From: Mesorhizobium sp. WSM3626
GTDB lineage: Bacteria > Pseudomonadota > Alphaproteobacteria > Rhizobiales > Rhizobiaceae
DNA length: 64,000 nt
Direction of reading: 5' to 3'
Assembly: GCF_000513935.1 (NCBI RefSeq)
Contig: NZ_AZUY01000006.1
Coordinates: forward strand, 1 to 64,000
Positions 36,596-46,758 of the stretch are shown here, piece by piece (position 1 is the first letter of the stretch; every line of letters starts with the position of its first letter). Below the pieces are notes generated by a model, which saw only the letters and a list, made by a program, of their open reading frames with translations, made no database searches and was not told where the DNA came from. The translations under genes and the position numbers were made by a program.

Positions 36596-37531
36596 TTATT
36601 CCGACTGTGTTTTTCGGCCGGGTGTCCGCAGGGATGCCCGGCCGATTTCGTTTGCGGTATCGATAAACGCCCTGAGCTTCGGCGCCATCGCGGCGCGGCG
36701 CGGGAAGTAGAGGAAAAGGCCGGGTTCCTCGATCGCTGATTGCGGCAGAACCTGCACCAGGCGCCCGGCTGCCAGATCCGCGCGGGCCAGCGGCTCGAAC
36801 ATATAGGCGAGGCCGACGCCAGCGAGCGCCAGATCAATGGCGGCGAGCGAATCCGTCACGATGGCCGTACCGCTGGTTTCCATGACCACATCCTTGCCAT
36901 CCTCGGCCAAATCCCAGCGATAGAGAGCGCCCGAACGAACAAGCCGGTACCCTATGCAATTGTGGTTCGCGAGATCGGCAACGCGGCGCGGACGGCCACG
37001 TCGCCCGATATAGGCGGGAGAGGCGACGATGACGACTTTGAAGGGCTGCGTCAGGCGGATGGCAACCATGTCCTGCGCGATCATCTCGCCGAGCCGGATG
37101 CCGGCGTCGAAACCTTCACCGACGATGTCGACCAATCCCTGATCGGCAAAAATCTCGACCGTAATGTCGGGGTAGCGCTCGGCCATCGCGGCGACGACCG
37201 GCGTCACCGCCAATGGAATCGCGATGTTGGAGGCGTTGATCCTGAGCAGGCCAGACGGCCTGCCCTTGTCGCTGCGGATGCGATCCATCCGCTCGGCAAT
37301 ATCCTGGAGGGCAGGGGCCGCCGTTTCCACCAGCGCCTTGCCGGCCTCGGTGAGCGAAACGCTGCGCGTCGTGCGCGCAAACAGCGGCTGGCCGATACGC
37401 TCCTCGACGAGCCGCACCGCGTGGCTGACCGCCGACGGGCTCATCCCGAGTTCCGCCGCGGCAAGTGCGAAGCCGCCGCGCCGCGCAACGGCTACGATGA
37501 CAGGCAGGTGGGTGAGCAGGTCTCGGTCCAT
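36596..37531 (-). CDS. LysR family transcriptional regulator, 311 aa
   Basis: LysR-type regulator. The winged HTH is at residues 1-60 (LPVIVAVARRGGFALAAAEL, SPSAVSHAVRLVEERIGQPL, TRSVSLTEAG), followed by a substrate-binding domain. It is divergent from the SnoaL/aldo-keto reductase genes across 112 bases, the usual arrangement for a LysR regulator and its target. The inducer is unknown. Its last codons overlap the tsf terminator region. Confidence 0.92.
   Translation of the reverse strand: MDRDLLTHLPVIVAVARRGGFALAAAELGMSPSAVSHAVRLVEERIGQPLFARTTRSVSLTEAGKALVETAAPALQDIAERMDRIRSDKGRPSGLLRINASNIAIPLAVTPVVAAMAERYPDITVEIFADQGLVDIVGEGFDAGIRLGEMIAQDMVAIRLTQPFKVVIVASPAYIGRRGRPRRVADLANHNCIGYRLVRSGALYRWDLAEDGKDVVMETSGTAIVTDSLAAIDLALAGVGLAYMFEPLARADLAAGRLVQVLPQSAIEEPGLFLYFPRRAAMAPKLRAFIDTANEIGRASLRTPGRKTQSE
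36614..36650 (+). terminator. tsf terminator
   Basis: TCGGCCGGG (36614-36622) pairs with CCCGGCCGA (36637-36645) and is followed by TTTCGTTT. It lies inside the 3' end of the convergent lysR gene. Confidence 0.65.
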
Positions 37532-37643
37532 TCATGAACCATATCGCACGGTCCATGCAGATCATGCAATCTTATCGAGGAGGCAAAAGCGGACCATTTA
37601 AGACGGCATCGAACAGCAAGCATCAGACAGCAAGGAGCCTCCG

Positions 37644-38072
37644 ATGTCCGACCTTCATTCCAGACAAGCCCGCAACCTCCAGACGGTACACAGCTTCTTT
37701 GACCTGATGCACCGCAAGGATATCGACAGTTGGAGTGAACTCTGGGCCGAGGATGGCCGCATCATAGTCTTCTATCCGCCGGCGGGATTTGGCGACAGCA
37801 TCGACGGCAAGGCAGCGATCGTGGCCGCCTTCAGGGGACTGTTCGGCAATTTCGAAACCTTCGAATCGCAACTGACGGCCATCTATCCCGCCGCGGACTC
37901 CGAAGCCGTGGTGGTCGAATACCGGAACCGCGCCGTGCTCGTGGGCGGCACCGAATACACCAACAGCAACATTGCCGTCTTCCATTTCGAGAATGGCCTG
38001 ATCTGCGCCTATCACGACTATTTCGACCCGCGCCGGTTCCAGGTCGTTGTCGACGCGCTGTCAAAAGGCTGA
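37644..38072 (+). CDS. SnoaL/NTF2-like protein (PhzA/B-type), 142 aa
   Basis: Cone-shaped alpha+beta NTF2-like fold. It begins with NLQTVHSFFDLMHRKDIDSW, followed by SELWAEDGRIIVFYPPAGFG, IDGKAAIVAAFRGLFGNF and NIAVFHFENGLICAYHDYFD. Related to ketosteroid isomerase-like and PhzA/B proteins. No signal peptide is seen. AAGGAG precedes the ATG. First gene of the unit divergent from the LysR regulator. Confidence 0.85.
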   Translation: MSDLHSRQARNLQTVHSFFDLMHRKDIDSWSELWAEDGRIIVFYPPAGFGDSIDGKAAIVAAFRGLFGNFETFESQLTAIYPAADSEAVVVEYRNRAVLVGGTEYTNSNIAVFHFENGLICAYHDYFDPRRFQVVVDALSKG

Positions 38073-38135
38073 AGGCGGACCTCCCCGACTGATCATCCGT
38101 CCGTTTGCAAACCTATCCACCAAAGGAGAAGCGAA

Positions 38136-38663
38136 ATGAATGCCTTGAAACACGTTACCTTCGCCGCAGGCCTTGCCCTGGCACCCGTCGATGCCGGTGG
38201 TGCCGAACCGACCGGCTGGCAGGCACTTGCCGATGAACGCGCCGTGGTCCGTATCGCCGATGCCATCGACCGCGCCGTCGACGCGCAGGACTGGAAACGC
38301 GCGCGCAGCTATTTCGCGGATCGGGTCACCGCCGACTTCAGCAGCCTGTCCGGGCAGCCCGCGGCCAACATTGCCTCCGACGATCTGATCGGCGCCTGGG
38401 CCGGCAATCTCAAGGGCAGCAAGACCAGCCTGCACCTGCGCACCAATCACCAGGTCGTCCTCGAGGCGGACACGGCGACTGTTCTGTCGAACGGCTATGC
38501 CTGGAACCGGATGGAGGGCAATGGCGATCCACTCTGGGAAGTCTGGGGCACCTATGAGCACCACCTGACGCGTTCTGGCACCGCCTGGAAGGTCGATGGC
38601 TTCACCTTCCACATGACGCATGAACGCGGCAATCCCTGGGTCAAGACGACCCCGGGCCAATGA
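38136..38663 (+). CDS. Nuclear transport factor 2-like (SnoaL) protein, possibly exported, 175 aa
   Basis: The N-terminus MNALKHVTFAAGLALAPVDA is a weak signal peptide ending near AGGA, so export is possible. The rest is NTF2-like: VVRIADAIDRAVDAQDWKRA, SYFADRVTADFSS, HLRTNHQVVLEADTATVLSN, and GTYEHHLTRSGTAWKVDGFT. AAAGGAG precedes the ATG. It overlaps or adjoins the aldo/keto reductase start. Confidence 0.82.
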   Translation: MNALKHVTFAAGLALAPVDAGGAEPTGWQALADERAVVRIADAIDRAVDAQDWKRARSYFADRVTADFSSLSGQPAANIASDDLIGAWAGNLKGSKTSLHLRTNHQVVLEADTATVLSNGYAWNRMEGNGDPLWEVWGTYEHHLTRSGTAWKVDGFTFHMTHERGNPWVKTTPGQ

Positions 38664-38698
38664 CGCCCGCATCAACCGGATCAGGATCGGAAAAGACA

Positions 38699-39808
38699 AT
38701 GACGATGAGCTACTACACACTCGGCAACAGCGGCCTGCGCGTCAGCCGGCTGGCGCTGGGCACGATGACCTTCGGCACGGAATGGGGCTGGGGCGCGGAC
38801 CGGAATACGGCGCGCGCGATGTTCGACGCCTATGTCGAGGCCGGCGGCAATTTCTTCGACACCGCCGACCTTTATACCGGGGGCACCGCCGAGACCTGGC
38901 TCGGTGAATTCGTGGGCGAGCGAGGCTTGCGCGACAAGGCGGTGATCGCCACCAAGTTCACCATGAACTCGAACCCCGGCAATCCGAACGCCGGCGGCAA
39001 TGGCCGCAAGAATATCATGCGTGCTGTCGACGCCTCGCTGAAGCGGCTGGGCACCGACTACATCGATCTCTATCTCATGCATATCTGGGACAGGCTGACG
39101 CCGGCCGAGGAAGTGCTGCGTACGCTCGACGATCTGGTTCGGGCAGGCAAGATACGTCACATCGGCCTGTCCGACGTGCCGGCCTGGTATGCCGGGCGGG
39201 CTCAGGCGATCGCCGAACTGCGCGGCTATGAGCCGATCTCGGCGTTGCAGCTCGAATACTCGCTGGCGGAGCGTGCCATCGAGCATGAATTCGTGCCGTT
39301 CGGGACACGTCATGGCGCCGGCATCATGGTCTGGAGCCCGCTGGCCAGCGGGCTGTTGAGCGGCAAATACCGCCCGGCGCAAGCGGGCAATGCCGGCCGG
39401 CTCGACGGTTTCCGCAACACCACCCACCCCGGCTTCCAGAAATTCACGGATCACAACTGGGCTGTTGTGGCGGAGTTGGAGAAAGTCGCCGCCGAACTCG
39501 GCCGCGGCATGGCTCAGGTGGCGCTCAACTGGGTGGCGACACAGCCAGGAATCGCCACCGTCATCCTTGGGGCAACGAGACTTTCGCAGTTGCAGGACAA
39601 TCTTGCCGCGCTCGATTTCTCGATACCGCCCGCGCTTCGCCAGCGGCTGGACAAGGTGAGCGGCACGCCGGCGCCGTTCCCGCATTCCTATTTCGGTCCC
39701 GAGATCCAGGTCCGTGTCGCCGGCGGTGTCGTGACCGGCGACAAGCCGTCCGGTTATGCATTGCCGGTCGTGGTCGAAGGCGAGGCCGTTGCCATCAGCA
39801 GCAACTGA
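38699..39808 (+). CDS. Aldo/keto reductase, 369 aa
   Basis: NADPH-dependent (alpha/beta)8 oxidoreductase. LGNSGLRVSRLALGTMTFGT, GGNFFDTADLYTGGTAETWL with catalytic Asp and Tyr, KFTMNSNPGNPNAGGNGR, LKRLGTDYIDLYLMHIWD and the cofactor segment VILGATRLSQLQDNL are seen. The Lys of the tetrad is in ATKF and the His in LMHIWD. The ATG at 38699 is preferred; an ATG at 38660 overlapping the previous stop (ATGA) would add 13 residues with poor similarity. The substrate is unknown, and LysR control is likely. Confidence 0.92.
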   Translation: MTMSYYTLGNSGLRVSRLALGTMTFGTEWGWGADRNTARAMFDAYVEAGGNFFDTADLYTGGTAETWLGEFVGERGLRDKAVIATKFTMNSNPGNPNAGGNGRKNIMRAVDASLKRLGTDYIDLYLMHIWDRLTPAEEVLRTLDDLVRAGKIRHIGLSDVPAWYAGRAQAIAELRGYEPISALQLEYSLAERAIEHEFVPFGTRHGAGIMVWSPLASGLLSGKYRPAQAGNAGRLDGFRNTTHPGFQKFTDHNWAVVAELEKVAAELGRGMAQVALNWVATQPGIATVILGATRLSQLQDNLAALDFSIPPALRQRLDKVSGTPAPFPHSYFGPEIQVRVAGGVVTGDKPSGYALPVVVEGEAVAISSN

Positions 39809-39960
39809 TCCAAAAAGCCTGGAATTTTGCACAAGGGCGCGGCGTGACATCGCCGCGCCCTTCGTGTATCCGGTCAACCCGTCATGACAGCACCGCCGGG
39901 CGAAGCAGGAGGCCTTTTTCGCCTTCAGAGCTTGCCGCGCCGGGATTTTCGAGGAACCAG

Positions 39961-40683
39961 ATGACGGTGAAGCCCCTCTACCGACGTGTTCTGCTGAAAG
40001 CTTCGGGCGAAGCGTTGATGGGCGAACAGCATTTCGGCATCGACGTCTCGGTCGTGGACCGCATCGCCGGCGACATCGCCGAGGCGCGCGCGCTGGGCAT
40101 AGAGGTGGGTGTCGTCATTGGCGGCGGCAATATCTTTCGCGGCGTGGCCGTTGCCTCCAAGGGTGGGGACCGCGTCACGGGCGATCATATGGGCATGCTT
40201 GCCACTGTCATCAATTCGCTGGCGCTGCGCACATCGCTGAACAAGATCGGCGTCGACGCCGTCGTGCTGTCCGCGATTGCCATGCCCGAGCTTTGCGAGA
40301 GCTTTTCGCAGCGCCAGGCGACCGCCTACATGAACCAGGGCAAGGTGGTGATCTTCGCCGGCGGCACCGGCAATCCGTTCTTCACCACCGATTCGGCCGC
40401 AGCGCTCCGTGCGGCCGAAATCGGCGCCGACGCGTTGTTCAAGGGCACGCAGGTCGACGGCGTCTATTCGGCCGACCCGAAAAAGGACCCAAGCGCGACA
40501 CGTTTCGAACGCATCAGCCATGCCGAAGTCATAAATCGCGGCCTTTCGATCATGGATACGGCTGCGATTGCACTTGCGCGCGAAAACAACATTCCGATAA
40601 TCGTCTATTCGATCCACGAAAAAGGTGGTTTCGGCGATATTCTGAGGGGCGGCGGCCGCTGTACGGTCGTCGCCGACGAGTGA
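39961..40683 (+). CDS. pyrH: Uridylate kinase (UMP kinase), 240 aa
   Basis: Hexameric bacterial UMP kinase of the amino-acid-kinase fold. RVLLKASGEALMGEQHFGID, VVIGGGNIFRGVAVASKG, DHMGMLATVINSLAL, FAGGTGNPFFTTDSAAALRA and KGTQVDGVYSADPKKDP are the usual nucleotide and UMP-binding segments. GAGGAACC lies just before the ATG at 39961. It opens the pyrH-frr-uppS-cdsA unit. Confidence 0.97.
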   Translation: MTVKPLYRRVLLKASGEALMGEQHFGIDVSVVDRIAGDIAEARALGIEVGVVIGGGNIFRGVAVASKGGDRVTGDHMGMLATVINSLALRTSLNKIGVDAVVLSAIAMPELCESFSQRQATAYMNQGKVVIFAGGTGNPFFTTDSAAALRAAEIGADALFKGTQVDGVYSADPKKDPSATRFERISHAEVINRGLSIMDTAAIALARENNIPIIVYSIHEKGGFGDILRGGGRCTVVADE

Positions 40684-40785
40684 TCCGGGCCTGATCCCGG
40701 GAAACCGGGTTTCGAGATCAGCTCGAACACGGGGCCTTTGCCCCCGAAGCAGTGAACCCGCGGCAGACGGGTCGAGGAGACTAGA

Positions 40786-41340
40786 ATGAGTGGTGAGTAC
40801 GACGATCTCAAGCGGCGCATGGATGGGGCAATCGCGGCGTTCAAGCATGATCTGGCCTCGCTGCGGACCGGTCGCGCCTCCAGCAACCTGCTCGACGCGA
40901 TCCAGGTGCAAGCCTATGGCACCACCATGCCGATCAATCAGGTGGCCAATGTCACCGTGCCTGAGCCGCGCATGATCTCCGTCTCGGTCTGGGACAAGTC
41001 GATGGTCGGCGCGGTCGACCGCGCGATCCGGGAATCCAATCTGGGCTTCAACCCGATCGTCGACGGCACCAATCTGAGGATTCCGCTGCCGGAGCTCAAC
41101 GAACAGCGCCGCAAGGAACTGGTCAAGATTTCGCACGGCTATGCCGAAAACGCGCGCGTCGCCGCGCGCCATGTGCGTCGCGATGGTATGGATTTCCTGA
41201 AGAAGGCGGAGAAGGACGGCGACATCAGCGAGGACGATCAGCGCAAGCGTTCCGACCAGGTCCAGAAACTTACCGACGAGACCATCAGCACCATCGATCA
41301 TCTGCTTTCCGACAAGGAAGCTGAAATCATGCAGGTTTAG
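40786..41340 (+). CDS. frr: Ribosome recycling factor, 184 aa
   Basis: Splits post-termination ribosomes with [43 protein letters not shown] and [20 protein letters not shown] are conserved. The length is the family norm. A 102-base gap from pyrH contains two GC-rich inverted repeats. TCGAGGAG precedes the ATG. Confidence 0.97.
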   Translation: MSGEYDDLKRRMDGAIAAFKHDLASLRTGRASSNLLDAIQVQAYGTTMPINQVANVTVPEPRMISVSVWDKSMVGAVDRAIRESNLGFNPIVDGTNLRIPLPELNEQRRKELVKISHGYAENARVAARHVRRDGMDFLKKAEKDGDISEDDQRKRSDQVQKLTDETISTIDHLLSDKEAEIMQV

Positions 41341-41372
41341 GGTTGGCCCTTGGCTGATCCGAAAGCGAGATC

Positions 41373-42107
41373 ATGACAACGCCCGCGCATGTCGCGATCA
41401 TCATGGATGGAAATGGACGCTGGGCCAAGGCGCGCGGTATGCCGAGGCTCGCGGGTCATCGCGCCGGTGTCGAGGCGCTGCGCAAGGCCGTGCGTGCCGC
41501 CCCCGGTCTCGGTATCTCCTTCCTGACCGTCTATGCTTTCTCGTCGGAGAACTGGTCACGGCCGAAGTCCGAGGTCAGCGACCTTATGGGGCTGTTGAAG
41601 CTGTTCATCCGTCGCGACCTTGCCGAGCTGCACCAGAGCGGCGTGCGGGTCAGGATCATCGGCGACCGGGCAGGGCTGCAGGCGGACATCAGGGGGCTGC
41701 TCGAGGAAGCCGAATCGCTGACGATCCACAACACCTCGCTGACGCTGGTGATCGCCTTCAATTATGGCGGGCGCGACGAGATCGTGCGCACCGCGCGCAA
41801 GCTCGCCGAGGCGGTGGCGCGCGGTGAAATCGACAGCGAGGCGATCACCGCCGAAAGCTTTGCCGGCTCTCTCGACACGCAAGGCATTCCCGATCCGGAG
41901 CTGGTCATCCGCACCAGCGGCGAGCTTCGCCTGTCCAACTTCCTCTTGTGGCAGGCCGCCTACAGCGAGCTCGTCTTCCTGCCGTGCTACTGGCCGGACT
42001 TCAATCGCGAGCACCTCGCCGAGGCCCTGCGCGAATATGCCGGCCGCGAGCGCCGCTTCGGCGGACTGGACCCGCAAGACGTCGCGTCGCGACCGGCCGC
42101 GGGATGA
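41373..42107 (+). CDS. uppS: Undecaprenyl diphosphate synthase (isoprenyl transferase), 244 aa
   Basis: cis-Prenyltransferase that makes the C55 lipid carrier for peptidoglycan and O-antigen. [20 protein letters not shown] carries the catalytic Asp and Rx[14 protein letters not shown] and [17 protein letters not shown] follow, and [20 protein letters not shown] is the C-terminal substrate segment. Its stop overlaps the cdsA ATG. Confidence 0.96.
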   Translation: MTTPAHVAIIMDGNGRWAKARGMPRLAGHRAGVEALRKAVRAAPGLGISFLTVYAFSSENWSRPKSEVSDLMGLLKLFIRRDLAELHQSGVRVRIIGDRAGLQADIRGLLEEAESLTIHNTSLTLVIAFNYGGRDEIVRTARKLAEAVARGEIDSEAITAESFAGSLDTQGIPDPELVIRTSGELRLSNFLLWQAAYSELVFLPCYWPDFNREHLAEALREYAGRERRFGGLDPQDVASRPAAG

Positions 42108-42919
42108 GCAACCTTCAGCTACGTGTGATTTCGGCGGTCGTGCTCGCTATTGCGGCCCTTGGCCTGACCTGGCTTGGCGGCCTGCCTTTCCGGCTGCTGT
42201 GCGCCGTCATGGCGGCAATGATCTTTTATGAATGGACACGCATGTCGCGGCCCGCCGCGGCCGACGGGCTTGGCTTCCTGCCGGAAGCGCTGATGGTCAT
42301 TTTCGTCGGTGCCTTGATTGCCGGCCTGTCCGCATTGTGGCTGCTGCCGCTCGTGGTGATTCTGGTTGCGATAACGGCGACCACCGCGGGAATTCGCAGG
42401 ATCGGCCAGTGGGACGCTGGCGGCCTTGCCTATGCCTGCGTGTCGGGTCTGTCGCTTGCCCTGCTGCGCGACGGCGACCATTCGGGCTTCGTCGCCATTC
42501 TGTTCCTGTTCGCGGTCGTCTGGGCGACCGACATCTTCGCCTATTTCGTCGGGCGCGCCGTCGGCGGGCCCAAACTGGCGCCGTCGATTTCGCCAGGCAA
42601 GACGCGCAGCGGCGCGTTCGGCGGGGCGGTCGGTGGCGTCGTCGCGGGACTTTTGCTGGCAGCCATTGCCGGCGCCGGCAACCTGGCGTTGCTCGGCATT
42701 GTGGCGCTGGTGCTGTCCGTTGTCGCCCAAGCTGGCGACCTGTTCGAATCCTGGGTCAAACGGCGGCACGGCCGCAAGGATTCGGGCGTGCTCATTCCTG
42801 GCCATGGCGGCATCATGGATCGTGTCGACGGGCTTGTCGCGGCCGCTCTTGCCCTATACGTCATCGGTTGGATTTCGGCGGGCGCCGACCATCCGGCACA
42901 GGGGCTGTTTGCCATTTGA
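42104..42919 (+). CDS. cdsA: Phosphatidate cytidylyltransferase, 271 aa
   Basis: Makes CDP-diacylglycerol in the inner membrane. About seven hydrophobic segments are visible, and the CDP-DAG synthase signature is complete near the C-terminus: [20 protein letters not shown] then [13 protein letters not shown]-type segments and [15 protein letters not shown] are also present. Overlaps uppS by four bases. The next gene is rseP; no dxr lies between. Confidence 0.95.
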   Translation: MSNLQLRVISAVVLAIAALGLTWLGGLPFRLLCAVMAAMIFYEWTRMSRPAAADGLGFLPEALMVIFVGALIAGLSALWLLPLVVILVAITATTAGIRRIGQWDAGGLAYACVSGLSLALLRDGDHSGFVAILFLFAVVWATDIFAYFVGRAVGGPKLAPSISPGKTRSGAFGGAVGGVVAGLLLAAIAGAGNLALLGIVALVLSVVAQAGDLFESWVKRRHGRKDSGVLIPGHGGIMDRVDGLVAAALALYVIGWISAGADHPAQGLFAI

Positions 42920-43016
42920 ATGATGTCATTCCACGATCTGGCGCGGACGTGCCTTGGATTCGCCTGTATTGATGTCACAGTCACGCAGCGGCCGCGGAAG
43001 AATTTGAGGGCTTGAG

Positions 43017-44159
43017 TTGAACGAGATTCTTCACGCGATTTTCAGCACGGAAGGCCTCTTTCTCGGCACGCTCGTGCCGTTTCTCTTCGTACTGACCGTG
43101 GTGGTGTTCGTTCACGAGATGGGCCACTACCTCGTCGGCCGCTGGTGCGGCATCGGGGTCAGGGCCTTCTCGATTGGCTTCGGCCCGGAGCTCATAGGCT
43201 TCAACGACAGGCGCGGCACGCGCTGGAAGCTTTGCGCCATTCCGCTTGGCGGCTATGTGAAGTTTGTCGGCGACATGAGCGCCACCTCCAGCAAGCCGAC
43301 ATCGGACGAGCTCGAAACGCTGACCGACGAGGAACGCAAGGTTGCCTTCCACACCCAGGCGATCTGGAAGCGCGCGGCAACGGTGGTGGCCGGGCCGCTG
43401 TTCAACTTCCTGCTGACGATCGTCGTCTTTTCCGTGCTGTTTGCCTCCTATGGGCGTTATGTCGCGGAGCCCATGGTCGCGGAGATTACCGCCGACAGTC
43501 CCGCGGCCAAAGCTGGCATTTTGCCTGGCGACCGATTCGTCAGTGTCGACGGCAGCAAGGTCGAAACCTTCGGAGACGTGCAGCGGCTGGTCTCGGGCCG
43601 GGCCGGCGACACCATCACCTTCGTCATGCTGCGCGGCGGCAAGGAGGTCACGGTGACCGCGACGCCGCACCTGATGGAACAAGAGGACGCGCTCGGCAAC
43701 AAGATCAAGGTTGCGGTGATCGGCGTCGTCAACAACAAGGAACTCGGCCAGCCTCGTCTCATCACATACACCCCGGTGGGAGCCGTTGCGGCGGCCGTTG
43801 AGGAAACGGGCCATGTCATCGAGCGCACGGGCCAGTTTCTGCAGCGCTTCGTCGTCGGGCGCGAGGACAAGTGCCAGCTGGGTGGTCCGGTCAAGATCGC
43901 AGGTATGGCCGGCAAGGCTGCCAAACTCGGTTTCGAGTGGCTGGTGCAGCTTGTCGCGCTGCTCTCCGTGGGGATAGGCATTCTAAACCTTTTGCCGATT
44001 CCCCCCCTCGACGGCGGCCATCTGTTGTTCTACGGGGTGGAGGCCGTCATCCGCCGGCCGGTGTCGGAACGGATGATGGAAATGGCCTATCGGGCCGGTC
44101 TGCTTCTGGTGCTGTGCTTCATGGCGTTCGTGTTCTGGAACGATCTCTTTGGGTGCTGA
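43017..44159 (+). CDS. rseP: RIP metalloprotease RseP, 380 aa
   Basis: Inner-membrane site-2 zinc protease that cleaves anti-sigma factors and remnant signal peptides. HEMGH (residues 33-37) in the first helix is the zinc motif, one PDZ domain follows (AEITADSPAAKAGILPGDRF), and LPIPPLDGGHLLFYG holds the third zinc ligand. A TTG start at 43017 with GAGGG upstream gives MNEILHAIF. Only one PDZ is obvious, where E. coli RseP has two. Confidence 0.94.
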   Translation: MNEILHAIFSTEGLFLGTLVPFLFVLTVVVFVHEMGHYLVGRWCGIGVRAFSIGFGPELIGFNDRRGTRWKLCAIPLGGYVKFVGDMSATSSKPTSDELETLTDEERKVAFHTQAIWKRAATVVAGPLFNFLLTIVVFSVLFASYGRYVAEPMVAEITADSPAAKAGILPGDRFVSVDGSKVETFGDVQRLVSGRAGDTITFVMLRGGKEVTVTATPHLMEQEDALGNKIKVAVIGVVNNKELGQPRLITYTPVGAVAAAVEETGHVIERTGQFLQRFVVGREDKCQLGGPVKIAGMAGKAAKLGFEWLVQLVALLSVGIGILNLLPIPPLDGGHLLFYGVEAVIRRPVSERMMEMAYRAGLLLVLCFMAFVFWNDLFGC

Positions 44160-44376
44160 AATCATGAAGGAATTTGGCCTGGGCATGGTCGATGTTGAGA
44201 CGCCGTTTACCATGCACGGGGATATGAGTGACGCGAAAGCCACGCAACAGGGTTAAGTAAATACAAATTAACCAGAAGCCTTGCGTGTAGGGAAAATCCG
44301 GTTAATACGGTAGGGGAAATGACCGCACGTCCGGTTTTCTCGCCGTGGGGACTACGAGAAAAGGTTATTAAGCCCG

Positions 44377-46758
44377 ATGAAGGCAGCATCCAAGTTTCTA
44401 AACGCCGCGTCAGCGGCGGCACTGTCCGCCGCTCTGGTCGTACCCGGTGCGCTCGCAGTGCAGTTCGTTGCCACATCGGCGGCCGAAGCCGCTGTCGTAA
44501 GCCGGGTGGAGGTGAGCGGCAACCAGCGTGTCGACGCCGATACCATCCGCAACTACATCACCATCAAGCCCGGCAAGGCCTTCTCCAGCTCCGATGTCGA
44601 TAGCGCGGTCAAGGCGCTGTTCGGCACCGGCCTGTTCTCGGATGTCCAGATCAACCAGGTCGGCTCGACCTTGGTCGTCAAGGTTTCGGAATACAAGGTC
44701 GTCAACCAGGTGCTGTTCCAGGGCAACAAGAAGCTCAAGGACAACGCGCTTCAGGCAGCGGTTCAGCTGAAGCCGCGCGGCACGTTCTCCCAGGCTACGC
44801 TCGATTCGGACGTCGAGGCGGTCAAGGCCGCTTACAGGCGCATCGGCCGTGACGATGCCGGCGTGACCGCGCAGATCATGGAGCTCGGCGACAACCGCGT
44901 GAATGTGGTGTTCCACGTCACCGAAGGCGATCGGACGCAGATCGCGGCAATCAATTTCGTCGGCAACAGCGCCTATTCCAGCCGCCGCCTGTCGGACGTG
45001 ATCAATACCAAGCGCTCATCCTGGGTCTCGTTCATCCTGCGCGACGACGTCTATGATGAAGACAAGCTGCGCGCCGACCAGGAACTGCTGCGCCGCTTCT
45101 ACTATAATCACGGCTATGCTGATTTCCAGGTCGTGTCCGCTGTCGGCGAGCTCGACAATGCGACCAACAAATACACGGTCACCATCACCGTCCAGGAAGG
45201 CGAGCGCTATACTTTCGGCGACATCAGCGTCGAAAGCACGATCCCGGAAGTGGACTCCAAGTCGCTGGAATCGGTGGTGGAAACACACAAGGGCGATGTC
45301 TACAACGCCAAGAATGTCGAAGACTCGATCATTGCCTTGACCGAGAAGGTGGCCGGTTCCGGCTACGCATTCGCGCAGGTGACGCCGCGTGGCGATCGCA
45401 ACTTCGAGAACCATACGATTTCGGTGGTCTACACGGTCGACCAGGGCACCAAGGCCTATGTCGAGCGCATCGAGATCCGCGGCAACGATCGGACGCGTGA
45501 CTATGTCATTCGCCGCGAATTCGACGTCAGCGAAGGCGACGCGTTCAACCAGGTGCTCATCCAGCGCGCGAAGAAGCGTCTGGAAGACCTCAATTACTTT
45601 GACAAAGTCGACATTTCGACCGTGCCTGGCTCGGCCCCTGATCAGGTCGTGCTGGTGGTCGATGTGGTAGAGAAGTCGACGGGTGAATTCTCGGTTGGCG
45701 CCGGCTATTCGACCGGTGGCGACTCGGCCGGACCGTCCGTCGAAGGATCGATCACCGAGCGCAACTTCCTCGGTCGTGGCCAGTTCATCAAGGTGTCGGC
45801 CGGTGGCGGCAAGAACTCGCGCGATTACAGCCTGTCCTTCACCGAGCCCTATTTCCTCGGGCGGCGCATCGCCGCCGGCTTCGATATCTACAAGTCGACG
45901 CGGGAATACAACAATAACTACGACAGCGACACCACCGGCGCGACGATCCGCTTCGGGCTGCCAATCACCAACAGCATTACAACCCAGCTGGCGTACAACA
46001 TCTCGCAAGAGAAGTATAAGGTCGACGATAGTTGCGGTCCAACCAGCCCAGGAGATCCGGACGGCACCTGTAACATCTCACAGGCTGTCCTGGATGGTAT
46101 CGAGCAGAGCCCGTGGATCAAGTCTTCGGTCAGCCTGGGGCTGGTCTACAACACCATCGACGACATGAAGAACCCGCACGAGGGTATCTACGCCAACACG
46201 ACCGTGGAGGTCGCGGGTCTCGGTGGCGATGCCAAGTTCGTGAAGATCACCGGCCGCGGCAGCATCTATCAGACGCTGTCCGAGCAGCTTGACCTTGTCG
46301 GGCTCCTTTCAGGTGGCGCGGGTCACGTCGAGGGTTACGGCAGCGACGGCGATCTGCGCATCTTCGACCACTTCCAGAGCACCGATCGCATGATCCGCGG
46401 CTTTGCCTATGGTGGCATCGGCCCGGTCGCTACCGGTACCAGCGGCGATCATCTGGGCGGCACGACCTATTTCAACGCTTCGGCCGAGGCGCAATTCCCG
46501 CTCCCGGTTATTCCCGAGAGCTTCGGCTTGCGTGGCGCGGTGTTCGCGGATGCGGCGACGCTCTACGGCAACAAGATTGCCGATCAGTCACTGGTCGATC
46601 AGGACTCGACCGGTTTGCAGATACGCGCCTCGGTCGGTGTCGGCCTGATGTGGGCCTCGCCGTTCGGGCCGATCCGTATCGACTATGCGATCCCGGTCAA
46701 GAAGGAAGCCAAAGACGACGTGCAGGAATTCAACTTCGGCATATCGACCCGCTTCTGA
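44377..46758 (+). CDS. bamA: Outer-membrane protein assembly factor BamA, 793 aa
   Basis: Omp85 protein inserting beta-barrels into the outer membrane. The signal peptide (AASAAALSAALVVPGALAVQ) is followed by five POTRA domains (about residues 40-430), then a 16-strand barrel ending FNFGISTRF with terminal Phe. GRGQFIKVSAGGGKNSRDYS and the RGF segment (MIRGFAYGGIGP, strand/L6 loop) are visible. It is 217 bases after rseP with its own possible leader. lpxD is next. Confidence 0.96.
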   Translation: MKAASKFLNAASAAALSAALVVPGALAVQFVATSAAEAAVVSRVEVSGNQRVDADTIRNYITIKPGKAFSSSDVDSAVKALFGTGLFSDVQINQVGSTLVVKVSEYKVVNQVLFQGNKKLKDNALQAAVQLKPRGTFSQATLDSDVEAVKAAYRRIGRDDAGVTAQIMELGDNRVNVVFHVTEGDRTQIAAINFVGNSAYSSRRLSDVINTKRSSWVSFILRDDVYDEDKLRADQELLRRFYYNHGYADFQVVSAVGELDNATNKYTVTITVQEGERYTFGDISVESTIPEVDSKSLESVVETHKGDVYNAKNVEDSIIALTEKVAGSGYAFAQVTPRGDRNFENHTISVVYTVDQGTKAYVERIEIRGNDRTRDYVIRREFDVSEGDAFNQVLIQRAKKRLEDLNYFDKVDISTVPGSAPDQVVLVVDVVEKSTGEFSVGAGYSTGGDSAGPSVEGSITERNFLGRGQFIKVSAGGGKNSRDYSLSFTEPYFLGRRIAAGFDIYKSTREYNNNYDSDTTGATIRFGLPITNSITTQLAYNISQEKYKVDDSCGPTSPGDPDGTCNISQAVLDGIEQSPWIKSSVSLGLVYNTIDDMKNPHEGIYANTTVEVAGLGGDAKFVKITGRGSIYQTLSEQLDLVGLLSGGAGHVEGYGSDGDLRIFDHFQSTDRMIRGFAYGGIGPVATGTSGDHLGGTTYFNASAEAQFPLPVIPESFGLRGAVFADAATLYGNKIADQSLVDQDSTGLQIRASVGVGLMWASPFGPIRIDYAIPVKKEAKDDVQEFNFGISTRF

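Noticed and set aside
44164..44256. 30-codon open frame (MKEFGLGMVD) just after rseP
   Set aside because: No clear ribosome site and no recognisable family; may be chance in the bamA leader.
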